DNA of 28,676 nucleotides from Myxococcales bacterium (GTDB taxonomy: Bacteria > Myxococcota > Myxococcia > Myxococcales > Myxococcaceae), in NCBI GenBank assembly GCA_003153055.1, contig PMBV01000232.1, positions 1 to 28,676 of the forward strand. The letters run 5' to 3'. Below, piece after piece: positions 8,320-16,544 of this stretch. The position numbers and the translations under genes were made by a program. Under the pieces are notes generated by a model. The model was not told the DNA's origin and made no database searches. It was given only the letters and a program-made list of their open reading frames with translations. The stretch's first letter is position 1. Each line of letters begins with the position of its first letter.

Positions 8320-9317
8320 GGCACCTGGAAGACATGGACGCCCAGCTTCGCCGAGTTCCCCGAGTCAGCCACGAAGAGCCGGTGGTTGGTGGGGTCGTAC
8401 GACAGGCCGCTGGGCTTGGAGACGTCGGGGTCCTGCTTGAAGGCGGTCACTACGCCCGTGGAGGAGATCTGTCGCACCGAGATCGGATCGCTCGAGCCCG
8501 GCGCTCCCTGGAACTGGCCCGAGTACAGGCTGCCATTGGGGCCAGCGGCGATCTGATCTGGCTTCACCAGTGTGGCCAAGGTGTGCCAGTCGGCCGCGTG
8601 TGGCGGCAAGGCTGACAACGGGGCATCGAAGATCTTGGCCGCCGATTGATCAGAGACGTACAGGCGTCCCTCGGTGATGGACAACCCGACGATCTTTCCG
8701 AAGCCGTCGACCGCCACGGTCTCTCCGGCGTGGAGGTCGACGGTGGTGACGAAGCCCACGGTGCCGCCGTCAGCACTGGCGAAGTAGCTCCCGTAGAGCG
8801 TGTTGTCCGGCGCGACCGCGAGGCCGAGACGCCGTCGACTTGGGTCGAGGTTCGGTACGAGCGCCGTCGATCCATCGGGGCTCACATAGGAGATGTCGCC
8901 GTAGCCGCCTCCGGGCTGGCCGAAGCGGCTCACCACCAGCGTGCCGTTGGCCAAGAGCGCCGCCTGGCCGAGGGTGACGTTCGCCGGGAGCGTGCCTGCA
9001 TCGGCCGGCAGCGGAAGGCTGGCGTACGGCGCCGCGCTCAACCCGGCGGCGTCGGTCCACTTCCAGATGCGGTTGCCGGTGTTGTCCACCACGTAGAGCA
9101 CCGCGTGCGCGTCATCCCACAGGGCGGTCTCGGGCGCGCCGTTCTGGAGCGCGATGAAGTCGGTCGTCGAGAGGCTCCCGGCGTCGAGTGCCCCAGCGTC
9201 GTCGCCGCCATCGGCCGCGGTGCTCGTCGCGCCGCAGCCCACGGCGAGGAAGAACGCACAGGCGGCCAGAATCGTGGACGCTGTGAACTGATGAAGGCGC
9301 GTAACTGAATTGCTCAT
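8316..9317 (-). CDS. Lipoprotein with beta-propeller (NHL/SMP-30-like) repeats
   Basis: This 333-residue protein has a signal peptide ending at a lipobox (LAVGC, about residue 28) and an Asp/Gly/Ala-rich linker (ADGGDDAGALDAG). The body has repeated strand patterns typical of six-bladed propellers of the NHL or SMP-30 type: DDAHAVLYVVDNTGNRIWKW, GTLVVSRFGQ, LAVAPDNTLYGSYF, LSITEGRLYVSDQSAAKIF, IAAGPNGSLYSGQF, LSYDPTNHRLFVADSGNS. Such proteins usually bind a ligand or partner and are often not enzymes. It is the first gene of the four-gene operon running to moeA, and its stop overlaps the start of the thioredoxin-peroxidase fusion, so the two probably act together at the cell envelope. No specific function is recognisable. 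Confidence 0.8.
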   Translation of the reverse strand: MSNSVTRLHQFTASTILAACAFFLAVGCGATSTAADGGDDAGALDAGSLSTTDFIALQNGAPETALWDDAHAVLYVVDNTGNRIWKWTDAAGLSAAPYASLPLPADAGTLPANVTLGQAALLANGTLVVSRFGQPGGGYGDISYVSPDGSTALVPNLDPSRRRLGLAVAPDNTLYGSYFASADGGTVGFVTTVDLHAGETVAVDGFGKIVGLSITEGRLYVSDQSAAKIFDAPLSALPPHAADWHTLATLVKPDQIAAGPNGSLYSGQFQGAPGSSDPISVRQISSTGVVTAFKQDPDVSKPSGLSYDPTNHRLFVADSGNSAKLGVHVFQVP

Positions 9318-9621
9318 GTGGCGTTTCTCGGGGGAGATCAGGGCTGATGGATGAGAGGTGGACGAGTTCGATTCCCGCGCGTGGGCGTGGGTCGTGGAGC
9401 GCTTCGGGCCGGGTCACGGCACAATCACGAACCCCCGTGGCAATGACAAGGCGAGTCAACAGAGAGGAAAGCTAACTTTCCATCGGCCGAAGGACGGGCA
9501 GTGGTGATTCAGGGCGTCCTTGTCAATTGCCATTCGGTGCCAAGCGGATCTTCGCGATTCTTGCTCGCAACGGAGGCCGACCCTCGCTATCCGACCGACT
9601 GCACCAACTCGGAGGCAAACC
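9318..9621. other. Divergent intergenic region between the propeller operon and mop
   Basis: These 304 bases separate the minus-strand operon ending in moeA from the plus-strand mop gene, so both promoters should lie here. I see a perfect inverted repeat at 9466-9481 and a Shine-Dalgarno GGAGG at 9611-9615 for mop. I found no convincing ModE box, no sigma-54 site and no clear -35/-10 pair. Confidence 0.5.
9466..9481. repeat. Perfect inverted repeat, possible operator
   Basis: GGAAAG and CTTTCC flank CTAA, forming a 16-bp palindromic element midway between divergent genes. It may be an operator or a short hairpin. No binding protein is assigned. Confidence 0.4.
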
Positions 9622-9825
9622 ATGAATCTCAGCGCGCGGAACGATCTCAAGGGCACGGTGAAGAGCATCAAGAAGGGTGACCTGATGGCGGAGGTCGTGA
9701 TCGAAATAAGTGGGCAGGAGATCGTCTCGGTCATCACTGCCGGGTCGTGTGATCGCCTCGGCCTGAAGGTGGGCGACAAGGTGTCGGCCATCGTCAAGTC
9801 GACCGAAGTGATGATCGCGAAGTGA
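9622..9825 (+). CDS. mop: Molbindin (single Mop domain molybdate-binding protein)
   Basis: This 67-residue protein is a single Mop/TOBE domain. It begins LSARNDLKGTVKSIKKGDLMAEVVIE and ends LGLKVGDKVSAIVKSTEVMIAK, with all landmark positions of the family. Molbindins assemble into hexamers that store or buffer molybdate or tungstate in the cytoplasm. The ATG at 9622 has GGAGG six bases upstream; the frame stays open further 5', but that sequence is not family-like. The gene is the only plus-strand gene between two minus-strand operons, and its stop lies 12 bp from the converging stop of the small lipoprotein gene, with a hairpin between. Its location supports a molybdenum-related role for the whole region. 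Confidence 0.95.
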   Translation: MNLSARNDLKGTVKSIKKGDLMAEVVIEISGQEIVSVITAGSCDRLGLKVGDKVSAIVKSTEVMIAK

Positions 9826-9830
9826 TCCAC

Positions 9831-9847
9831 GGGCCCGTCATGGGCCC
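9831..9847. terminator. Short hairpin between converging mop and lipoprotein genes
   Basis: GGGCCC (9831-9836) and GGGCCC (9842-9847) form a 6-bp stem with a 5-base loop, overlapping the stop codon of the minus-strand gene. There is no U tract. It may end transcription in both directions. Confidence 0.4.
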
Positions 9848-10695
9848 CAGCTCCCTGCTTGCGCGACGACGGCCGCTCCGCCACGGCTGTCTCTCAAGCC
9901 CGCCCAAACGGTTCCCTCACCGGAGCCAGTCGGGAGGGTCCACGAGGCCTGTCCGGTCGAGCTCCTGGCGCGGTCGAGGTGCCCCACCGACACGAACCAG
10001 CTCACGTCGTACCTCTCGATGAGCGTCACGAGCTCGAGGGTCGATCGGTCGATGGAGGGGAAGGACTCCTCTGGCGAGGCGCTCCAATCCGCGACCAGAC
10101 GAACGTCTCTGCCGGCCTCGAGCGCGTTCCAGTCTGCTCGCCGGCCGTCGAGGAAGGCCATGAGCGTGAACGTGGGGTTGGTGTTGGGTGTGTAGGTCTG
10201 GCGAAAGGCTTGGGCGGTCTGGTTGGTGATGTTGGCGGGGTCGCAGCGGAGCCGCTCGAAGGCGAACGAGCGCTGACCGTCGAGCTCGAGGCCGATGGGC
10301 TGGTAGTAGCCACCGGTGGCGTCAGGGTCTCGCGGTCGCGCGGTGGCCGTGGCGACATCAGGGCCGAAGACGGCGCACGCGCGGTCGGGGATGGTCACCT
10401 GTACCGATGCGGTGCCCGCCGGCGTGGAGGTGAGGAGCGCGAGACACGAGAGATTCGTCGACTCGTTCTGCGAGAAGGGGGTCTGTTCGTCGCAGCGTGC
10501 CCAGCGCACGTCGGCGTCTTCGAGTGGCCCGTCAGGCGAGGCGATGACAGCTCGCAGGCGCACGGCGCTCCCCTGGGTGACTTCGGGCGGCTCGGCGATC
10601 ACGGCCACCACCCGTCTCTGACTCACCAGCCAAGGCTCGTCGACGAGCGAGGGGGAGCAGCCGATCAGCGGGAGCATCGCCAAGAGTCTTCGCAC
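9838..10695 (-). CDS. Lipoprotein of unknown function
   Basis: This 285-residue protein begins at GTG 10695, one base after the stop of the TonB-dependent-receptor-like gene. It has a short signal peptide with lipobox LIGC. The mature part is predicted to be beta-rich, with several Ig-like stretches (VVAVIAEPPEVTQGSAVRLRAVI, VQVTIPDRACAVFGP, FTLMAFLDGRRADWN). It ends with TVWAGLRDSRGGAAVVAQAGSWG. Six or so cysteines in the mature region suggest disulfides and an envelope location. It is the last of five tightly coupled genes and may be an accessory surface lipoprotein partnering the TonB-dependent receptor. I recognise no family. Confidence 0.75.
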   Translation of the reverse strand: MRRLLAMLPLIGCSPSLVDEPWLVSQRRVVAVIAEPPEVTQGSAVRLRAVIASPDGPLEDADVRWARCDEQTPFSQNESTNLSCLALLTSTPAGTASVQVTIPDRACAVFGPDVATATARPRDPDATGGYYQPIGLELDGQRSFAFERLRCDPANITNQTAQAFRQTYTPNTNPTFTLMAFLDGRRADWNALEAGRDVRLVADWSASPEESFPSIDRSTLELVTLIERYDVSWFVSVGHLDRARSSTGQASWTLPTGSGEGTVWAGLRDSRGGAAVVAQAGSWGP

Positions 10696-10696
10696 G

Positions 10697-12721
10697 TCAG
10701 AACCCCCCTCGGAGGCCCAGGAGCCCGAAGAAGGGCAGGCCCCACAGCTCACTGCGCCGGGAGAACGTCGTGTCGTAGACCCACTCCTCGACGTTGTGGT
10801 GGTTGGTGAGGTTCATGAGCTCCACGAAGAGCTCGAGATGAAGCGCGGCAACGATGAAGGTGTAGGAACCCTCGGCGTCGAGCTGCAGGAAGTCGCTCAG
10901 GCGAGTGGAGTTCTGAGTGCCGAACAACGGCTCATACAGGCCCCGGCGCGTGTCGAAGGAGCCTCCCACCACGGGCGTGCGTGGAGTCCCCGTGGCCCAA
11001 CGTGCGCGTACCCCAAAGCGCCAGGCCTCGACGCGCTGACTCACCGACGCGGTCAGCACGTGAGTTTGATCGGAGTCCGCCAGGTGCCAGGCCTCACTGG
11101 TGCCAGAGCGCCGCTCGCTCCGGCTCAGGGTGTACGAGAGCCAGCTCGTCAGCCCTCGCCAGGCCCGCTGCCTGAGCACGAGCTGCGCCCCGGAGGCTCG
11201 ACCTTCGCCCGTCGCGACCAAGACCTGGGCCAGTGGTGCCTGGGCCGTCGGGTCGCGCACCGCGAGGCCGCTTACGGCGCGGACGAAGCCAGTCGCTTCG
11301 AGTGGCAGCACGGAGACGGCCTGAACCGCGAAGCCGACGGCGGCGTGGGCTCCCCGCGCGGGGTGGAGCAGTGGAGAGCCGAAGACCGCCGAGCGATCGG
11401 CTGCGTCAGGGGCCTGGTGCGTCATCCCGCCCGCCGCGTTGAGGGTCAGCCACCGCGCGAGAGCCCAGCTGACCATGCCCCGTGGCTCGAGGGCGAAGTC
11501 GAGCTGCGACGAGCCAATCGCTGGTGTCGCGGCGACCTTGGGTGTGAGTCGGCTGGCCTCTCCGCCCACCGCTGAGAGCCGCAGGCCGGGCGTCACGGTC
11601 ACCGGCCCGATGGTGAGCTCGGCCTCGGCGAAGAGGGCGGCGTCGATGGTGAGCACGCTCCAGTCGTCGACGGCCACGAGATCCGAGAGTGGCGCCCCGA
11701 AGGCCGTGATGTCGCCTTCTCTCGGAGGACGGGTGAGCGGCCCCGAGCGGTCGAGGACGCTCGAGGCGACGCGCCCGTCGAAGCCGAACGACAACGAGAC
11801 TCCAGGCCCGAGCGTGGAGCGGGAACGACCGAGGATCCCTCCGTTCCACGTTCGCTCGGCAAGCTGTGCGCTGGCCAGCGGCGTCGCCAGCCGCGTCATC
11901 TGCCGGTCATGCCCCAGGAACGCCGTGGCGGTGAACGCGTCGGCCTCCTCCCCTCGGCGCCAGCTCAGGCCCAGTCGATAGCTGTCGCGGGTGTCGGTGC
12001 GACTCCTCGAGAGCGAGGGATCATCAGAGGTCACCTCGAGGGTCGCGAGGTCGGAGCTGGCCAGCCCGAGAACCGTCAGCTCGTCACGACCACTGGGTTG
12101 CCACGAGCCTCGAAGTTGAGCGTCCCAGGAGCGGGGCAGGGGGTAGCGATCGGCCGCCGCGCCGTGGAGGAACGGCTGGATGATCGCCCAGAGCGTGCTG
12201 ACGCGGGCCGCGGCGATCAGGTTTGCCGTGTCGCCTCCCAGCGAGAGCGCCGCCGAGACATCGCTCGGGTCGACCGAGACCGCCCCATGGAACCCGGCTG
12301 GAGGCGCGACGGTCTCGACTCGCACCGTGCCGCCCAGCGAGCGACCGACCTCGGCCCGGAACGCCGCTGGCTCGAGCACCAGCCGGCCGACGAGGGAGGA
12401 CGACAGCACCGAGCGGTACCCACCCAAGTGGAATAGCGCGGGCACCTCGATGCCGTCGATGAGGACCATCGTCTCGCGTGGCGCGGCCCCCCACACCACC
12501 ACGTCAGCCGAGCCCAACGCCGAGTGACCCACGCCGGGGAGCGTCTGGACGGCCTTGAGCGCATCATGCTCCACGAGCGGTTGGTCGGCCGCCTCCGTTC
12601 CTCGAAGCGAGGTAGACCCTGGTGGGCGCGGGCGCGGCGCGGAGACGACCGTCACGCCTCCATCGAAGCCCTGGGCCAGCGCCACGACGGGCAGCCAGAC
12701 GAGGAGAGCCAGCCCGCGCAT
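10697..12721 (-). CDS. TonB-dependent-receptor-like outer-membrane protein
   Basis: This 674-residue outer-membrane protein starts at ATG 12721 with a signal peptide (MRGLALLVWLPVVALAQG). A plug domain follows at about 45-160, including LKAVQTLPGV, the ETMVLIDGIEVP segment, and SLGGTVRVET. A long beta barrel of alternating strands follows and ends in an aromatic C-terminal residue (LLGLRGGF). There is no N-terminal signalling extension and no obvious TonB box beyond GVTVVSAP. It would import a ligand at TonB expense; the ligand cannot be deduced. The ATG shares one base with the stop of the upstream YfaP-like lipoprotein gene (TGATG). The genomic company (oxyanion-type porin, binding-protein-like lipoprotein, wtpA and mop) makes molybdate, tungstate or a chelate of them a reasonable candidate. 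Confidence 0.85.
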   Translation of the reverse strand: MRGLALLVWLPVVALAQGFDGGVTVVSAPRPRPPGSTSLRGTEAADQPLVEHDALKAVQTLPGVGHSALGSADVVVWGAAPRETMVLIDGIEVPALFHLGGYRSVLSSSLVGRLVLEPAAFRAEVGRSLGGTVRVETVAPPAGFHGAVSVDPSDVSAALSLGGDTANLIAAARVSTLWAIIQPFLHGAAADRYPLPRSWDAQLRGSWQPSGRDELTVLGLASSDLATLEVTSDDPSLSRSRTDTRDSYRLGLSWRRGEEADAFTATAFLGHDRQMTRLATPLASAQLAERTWNGGILGRSRSTLGPGVSLSFGFDGRVASSVLDRSGPLTRPPREGDITAFGAPLSDLVAVDDWSVLTIDAALFAEAELTIGPVTVTPGLRLSAVGGEASRLTPKVAATPAIGSSQLDFALEPRGMVSWALARWLTLNAAGGMTHQAPDAADRSAVFGSPLLHPARGAHAAVGFAVQAVSVLPLEATGFVRAVSGLAVRDPTAQAPLAQVLVATGEGRASGAQLVLRQRAWRGLTSWLSYTLSRSERRSGTSEAWHLADSDQTHVLTASVSQRVEAWRFGVRARWATGTPRTPVVGGSFDTRRGLYEPLFGTQNSTRLSDFLQLDAEGSYTFIVAALHLELFVELMNLTNHHNVEEWVYDTTFSRRSELWGLPFFGLLGLRGGF

Positions 12722-13599
12722 CAGGGGAGGTCGAACTCGAGGGCACGGACACCGGCCCCCAGATCGTGCGGTGGCCGGGCCGAGGCGGGCGTGGCGATGC
12801 CCTGCGCCAGGCCGAGCTGCGTGCCGTCGGCGGTGCGGGCCGACACCGTCCACCGCGCGGCCGATTGATCGCACAGCGAGAACGTGTCGACGCGCACCAG
12901 GTAGTGGCCGCTGGGCGCCGAGGTGCTCCAAACGATGTTCTCTTGGTTGCGACCATCGATGACGCACTGGGAGTTGGAGTCGGCGTCCAAGAGCCCGCCT
13001 CGCTTCCACGCCGTCGGATCGAGCGGCGCGCCAGGTGTCGCTTGCCAGGAGTTGGGGTTCCTCGCCCAGATTTCGACACCCGCCGAGTCGACCACGTGGA
13101 GATCGAGATCGGCGTCGGTGTCCCACTGGAGCGTCACCACCAGCGCACCCTGGGCTTTCGTCGTGTCGAGGATCTCGAGCGCGGCCTCGGACGGAGGCCC
13201 AGCGATGCCCGCGTGAGACAGCGCGACCACCGTGACTGTCCTGGCTCCCAGCGGTGCCTCGAGCGAGAGCCCGACCGTCGACGCGAACGTCAACGCGTTG
13301 TCGAGCGTGACATCGGGGAGGCCCGCGGGGAGCAGCCAGAAGCCCCGGTCACCGTTCAGCCAGATGGCGACGGCGTTGGCGGTGCTCCCCAGGGTCCCGC
13401 TGAGATGGAGCGCCGTGTCGCCCCGCGTGGCCTGGCTGCGGCTCAGGTTGAGGGCGACCACGGAGGGGCCGTCGGCAGTGGTGGTGAGTTTCTCGGGGAC
13501 GAACTGGGCCCCCGAGACCCGGAGCCACGCGTCGCGACCAGAGTCGCTCGAGGCACCGTCACAAGCAGCGAGGGCCAACACGAGGAGTGCCGGGCGCAT
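12721..13599 (-). CDS. Lipoprotein with YfaP-like (DUF2135) C-terminal domain
   Basis: This 292-residue lipoprotein has signal peptide and lipobox LALAAC (Cys13) followed by a Ser/Asp linker. Residues about 20-150 are predicted to be beta-rich, Ig-like repeats (VVALNLSRSQATRGDTALHLSG, ARTVTVVALSHAGIAGPPSEA). The C-terminal region resembles YfaP/DUF2135-type domains: VTLQWDTDADLDLHVVDSAGVEIWARNPNSW, LLDADSNSQC and GHYLVRVDTFSLC. The Asp-rich DTDADLDLHV and DADSNSQC loops suggest Ca2+ or another divalent metal. It starts at ATG 13599, sharing a base with the porin stop. It lies between the porin and the TonB receptor genes in the coupled operon and is therefore likely an envelope accessory protein. 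The function is unknown. Confidence 0.8.
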   Translation of the reverse strand: MRPALLVLALAACDGASSDSGRDAWLRVSGAQFVPEKLTTTADGPSVVALNLSRSQATRGDTALHLSGTLGSTANAVAIWLNGDRGFWLLPAGLPDVTLDNALTFASTVGLSLEAPLGARTVTVVALSHAGIAGPPSEAALEILDTTKAQGALVVTLQWDTDADLDLHVVDSAGVEIWARNPNSWQATPGAPLDPTAWKRGGLLDADSNSQCVIDGRNQENIVWSTSAPSGHYLVRVDTFSLCDQSAARWTVSARTADGTQLGLAQGIATPASARPPHDLGAGVRALEFDLP

Positions 13600-14990
13600 C
13601 AGAAGGCCAGCTCCGCGCGCACCGTCAGCCGGTCGCTCCCCAGGGTGGTCGGGGTACCGTCGAGCGCACGCCCCAGTGCGTTGGTCTGATGCTCGTATTG
13701 CCCGGTGATGCGCGCCGTGCGTCGCCAGCGCCAGCTCGCCACCGCCGCCCAGGTCGAGAGGCTCGAGTCGATGGGCACTCTCGCGGCGCCCTGCTGATCG
13801 GCAGCGTCGGCGTCGGGGAGGTAGCGATCGTAACGCAGGCCGATCGCCAAGCCCCACGGGAGCTGCTGGGAGACCGAGAGCACCCAGCCGAGCTCGCGAA
13901 CATCTCGCCCCAGCCCCACGGGGTCGGCCACGAAGAGACCCCGGTCGAGGTTCTTCGCCCAGACGAGCTCCCCTACCAGCTCGAAGGCCCCGAGCCCGGG
14001 GATCTCCACGCCCACCTGGAGGTCGGCTCCCAGCGCGGAGCGATCGAAGTTCTTCGACGGCGTGGCAGGGAGACCCCCGACAATCTGCAGCTCGGTCGAC
14101 TGCACCTGGCCGTCCTCGTTGGCGTCGCGCCAGACGAGCGTGTCCTTGGTCGCCGGCGAGCCTGGGTGGAACCCCGCCCCCCAGAGCGCCGAGACACCTG
14201 CCTTCAGCAGCACTGGACCCACCGAGGTGACCAGGCCGACTCTTCCGATGAAGTCCTTGGCTGCGTTGGGGTCCTTGCCCGGGAGCCCGTGCTCACCGAC
14301 CGGCTCGCCGTTCATCACCGCCAACTCGTAGCGGAGAAACCGCCAGCCGCCTGAGAGTCGCAACCCCAGATCGAAGGAGCCAGGGAACATCGCCCGGGCC
14401 ATGGTGGTGGGCTCGAGGAAGGTGCGATCGATTGGCTCCGACATGGCTTGGCGCACGTCGCGCCCAAAGGGAATGCACATGAGCCCGGCGCTCACCTGCG
14501 CGAGCGGCACCACTCCCGAAGTCGGCCATCGCGCCGAGAGCTCGGCCGCCGAAGGGCGCACGCTGAGACCCGACACGGTGCTCGCCTCGAGCTCGGCGAG
14601 GAGGCTGAAGATCCACTTCGAGGCCTCGATGCGAATCCGCGCGCGACGCAGCGAGATCGCCTTCTCGTTGAGCGGTTGGCCGGTCGAGGCGTCGAGCTCG
14701 TCGTAGGAGGCCTGACTCGAGATGACACCGTCCACCTGCGCGAAGCTGCTGAAGGTGAAGGTCGCCCCCGCCCAGGTCACCTGCGGGTGCGATGGGACAG
14801 GCTCCGCGAGTGTTTCCGCCAGCGGCCCACCATCTTGGGGAGCGCCGGCCGCGAGCGCCGGCTGCTCAAGCCCCCCATCGGTCGACTCCTGGAGCGGCTC
14901 TTGGGTCAAGCGCTCCAGCTGGGGGCGATCGTCGGGGGCTTCAGTGGCCGTCCCGAGGAGGAGCAGAAGCCCGACCTGCGGCATCATCAT
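13599..14990 (-). CDS. OprO/OprP-like outer-membrane porin
   Basis: This 463-residue protein starts with three consecutive ATG codons (14990, 14987, 14984) and a signal peptide (PQVGLLLLLGTATEA). An unstructured, Glu/Gln-rich region follows to about 65. Then comes a beta barrel that opens with FTFSSFAQVDGVISSQ and contains ISLRRARIRIEASKW, SAGLMCIPFGRDVRQ, AMFPGSFDLGLRLSG, LVWAKNLDRGLFV and LAIGLRYDRYLP, ending in VRAELAF with a terminal Phe. The RRAR segment, the FG or PFGR motif and the overall order match phosphate-selective porin O/P and related oxyanion porins. The first ATG overlaps the upstream stop (ATGA). Its place between a binding-protein-like lipoprotein and a TonB receptor suggests a passive oxyanion route. 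Confidence 0.85.
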   Translation of the reverse strand: MMMPQVGLLLLLGTATEAPDDRPQLERLTQEPLQESTDGGLEQPALAAGAPQDGGPLAETLAEPVPSHPQVTWAGATFTFSSFAQVDGVISSQASYDELDASTGQPLNEKAISLRRARIRIEASKWIFSLLAELEASTVSGLSVRPSAAELSARWPTSGVVPLAQVSAGLMCIPFGRDVRQAMSEPIDRTFLEPTTMARAMFPGSFDLGLRLSGGWRFLRYELAVMNGEPVGEHGLPGKDPNAAKDFIGRVGLVTSVGPVLLKAGVSALWGAGFHPGSPATKDTLVWRDANEDGQVQSTELQIVGGLPATPSKNFDRSALGADLQVGVEIPGLGAFELVGELVWAKNLDRGLFVADPVGLGRDVRELGWVLSVSQQLPWGLAIGLRYDRYLPDADAADQQGAARVPIDSSLSTWAAVASWRWRRTARITGQYEHQTNALGRALDGTPTTLGSDRLTVRAELAF

Positions 14991-16375
14991 GGAAGCGGAG
15001 GCAAGCCGCCGTCACTCAGCAGCAGTGGGAGGCTCGGTGACTTCGCCACGCCGACCGCCGTCGTGCACTGGTTGATGAGCTGGAGGTGCGTCGTCGGATT
15101 GGCGATGCAGGTGCCCACCGGCGTCCCCGCGTCGATGACGCCACCGTCGGACTGGCACGGGCCTCCGACCTTGCTGTCGTAGTAGCAGCTGCACGACTGC
15201 GACGGGTGGTACGGCGACAGGTCGCCACCCTCGAAGGACCGAGTGACCTCCATCGCGCAGTCTGGCACCAGGCCCTTGGAGATCACGATGTCCAGCGGCT
15301 TGAAGTCCGGCGCCGGCGAGATGGTGGCCTTCCCCAGGAGGCTGTCGATGAGGTACTTCACCCTGGCATCGGTCGGTACCCCTGAGCCATCGACCTGGGC
15401 CAGCCACACCGTGGGAGACCAGGACAGGTAGTGGCCATCGCGAAGGTTCTTCTTGTCGAACGAGCTCGGCGTCGAGTCTGGGTAGTACGCGAGCTTCTGA
15501 CCGTACCCGCGGAACGCCAACGCGCTGACGTTGTTCCGGGCGCCGTCGTAGATCTCCGCCCCGAGCAGTCCGACGGTCTTCTCGGCACTCGTCGACGAGG
15601 TGACGGAATTCAGCACGTCGCTCGATTTGTCGTACCGCACGCCCTTCCACTTGGCGGCCGGTACCCCGAGGAGCGCCGCCCAGGTGAGCAGCGTGCTCTT
15701 GGTCGCGGTGCGAATGAAGAGGAAGGCCTCGTCGTTCCAGGGCGTCACCTGCCCGGTGTTCCCGAAGCCGAACGTGAAGTAGGCCTCCTCGGCAGTCATC
15801 GCCACCTGGGTGCTGGCCTTGGGCACGGCCAGCGTGTACGCCTGAATCGGCCCCTGAAAGAGCGCGATGCCCGCTGGCGGCGCGGCGGGGTTGCACGACG
15901 AGACGAACAGCGCCGAGTTGGCCAGGTCGATGGCGTGGCCCCCGGTTGGGATGATGCAGCTCGGAGACGCCGCCGTGTCAGCCCAGGTCGGGTTCTCGAC
16001 GCTTGAGGGAATGTACTTGGGGTTCACCGTGATCTTGGTGCCGTTGTAGAAGGCGTCGATGTTCGTGCACGAGCCCGAGGTCGTGTAGACGATCGTCATC
16101 GGGTTTACCGTGGAGTTCCGCAGCGCCTTGCCCAGCGCCTTGATCACCGGCTCCTGGGTGTCGCCGATCTGCAGGTACACGGTGTTCGGGAGGCTCGCAC
16201 AGGCCGGGGTGCCACCGTCAGAGGCGCCGCCATCGGTGGTGCCACCATCGTTCGTGCCTGCGTCAATGGCCCCGCCGCCTCCCGAGCCACCCCTGGTGCC
16301 GCTGTCGGCATTTCCTCCTTGGTCCCCACAGGCCGCGAGCACCAGAGCCAAAATCCACCCGCTTCGTCGAATCAT
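14987..16375 (-). CDS. Binding-protein-like lipoprotein (PstS-like, type 2 fold suspected)
   Basis: This 462-residue lipoprotein starts at ATG 16375 (GGGAGA, 8-nt spacer) and has a signal peptide with lipobox LVLAAC. A low-complexity tether of Asp-Gly-Gly-Thr units spans about 20-55. The mature domain begins VYLQIGDTQEPVIKALGKALR, followed by TIVYTTSGSCTNIDAFYNG. Later segments include IIPTGGHAIDLANSALFVSSC, YTLAVPKAST, AEEAYFTFGFG, and ALAFRGYGQKLAYYPDS. The early strand-helix pattern and Thr-Ser-Gly-Ser loop recall phosphate-type binding proteins (PstS). A Cys-rich tail (SCSCYYDSKVGGPC, ending in a hydrophobic and Pro stretch) is unusual. It heads the five-gene operon and is divergent from wtpA. 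Family assignment is tentative. Confidence 0.7.
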   Translation of the reverse strand: MIRRSGWILALVLAACGDQGGNADSGTRGGSGGGGAIDAGTNDGGTTDGGASDGGTPACASLPNTVYLQIGDTQEPVIKALGKALRNSTVNPMTIVYTTSGSCTNIDAFYNGTKITVNPKYIPSSVENPTWADTAASPSCIIPTGGHAIDLANSALFVSSCNPAAPPAGIALFQGPIQAYTLAVPKASTQVAMTAEEAYFTFGFGNTGQVTPWNDEAFLFIRTATKSTLLTWAALLGVPAAKWKGVRYDKSSDVLNSVTSSTSAEKTVGLLGAEIYDGARNNVSALAFRGYGQKLAYYPDSTPSSFDKKNLRDGHYLSWSPTVWLAQVDGSGVPTDARVKYLIDSLLGKATISPAPDFKPLDIVISKGLVPDCAMEVTRSFEGGDLSPYHPSQSCSCYYDSKVGGPCQSDGGVIDAGTPVGTCIANPTTHLQLINQCTTAVGVAKSPSLPLLLSDGGLPPLP

Positions 16376-16544
16376 TATTGATGTCTCCCTTCGCCCACCA
16401 TGGCGGACGCCGCGTTGCGTTGACAACGAGAAGTACCTGATGGAAAGGCGGCTTTACGAGGCGCTCTGTCGCCCAAGTGCGGTTCGACGTGACCGACCGC
16501 CGCGATGCGGGTACATCAGGCCTCCTCGAACGACTGGAGGGCTG
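16376..16544. other. Divergent promoter region between the porin/TonB operon and wtpA
   Basis: Bases 16418-16428 form the palindrome CGTTGACAACG, preceded by another CGTTG at 16413-16417, giving a candidate operator. A GG-N10-GC pair (16405-16418, plus strand) overlaps it and could be a poor sigma-54 site, but the -24 side does not match. GGAGG at 16537-16541 is the wtpA Shine-Dalgarno. I find no ModE box. Confidence 0.45.

Noticed and set aside
16405..16418. Sigma-54 promoter upstream of wtpA
   Set aside because: The GG-N10-GC spacing fits, but the -24 region departs from GGCAC and no enhancer element is nearby; left as a remark only.
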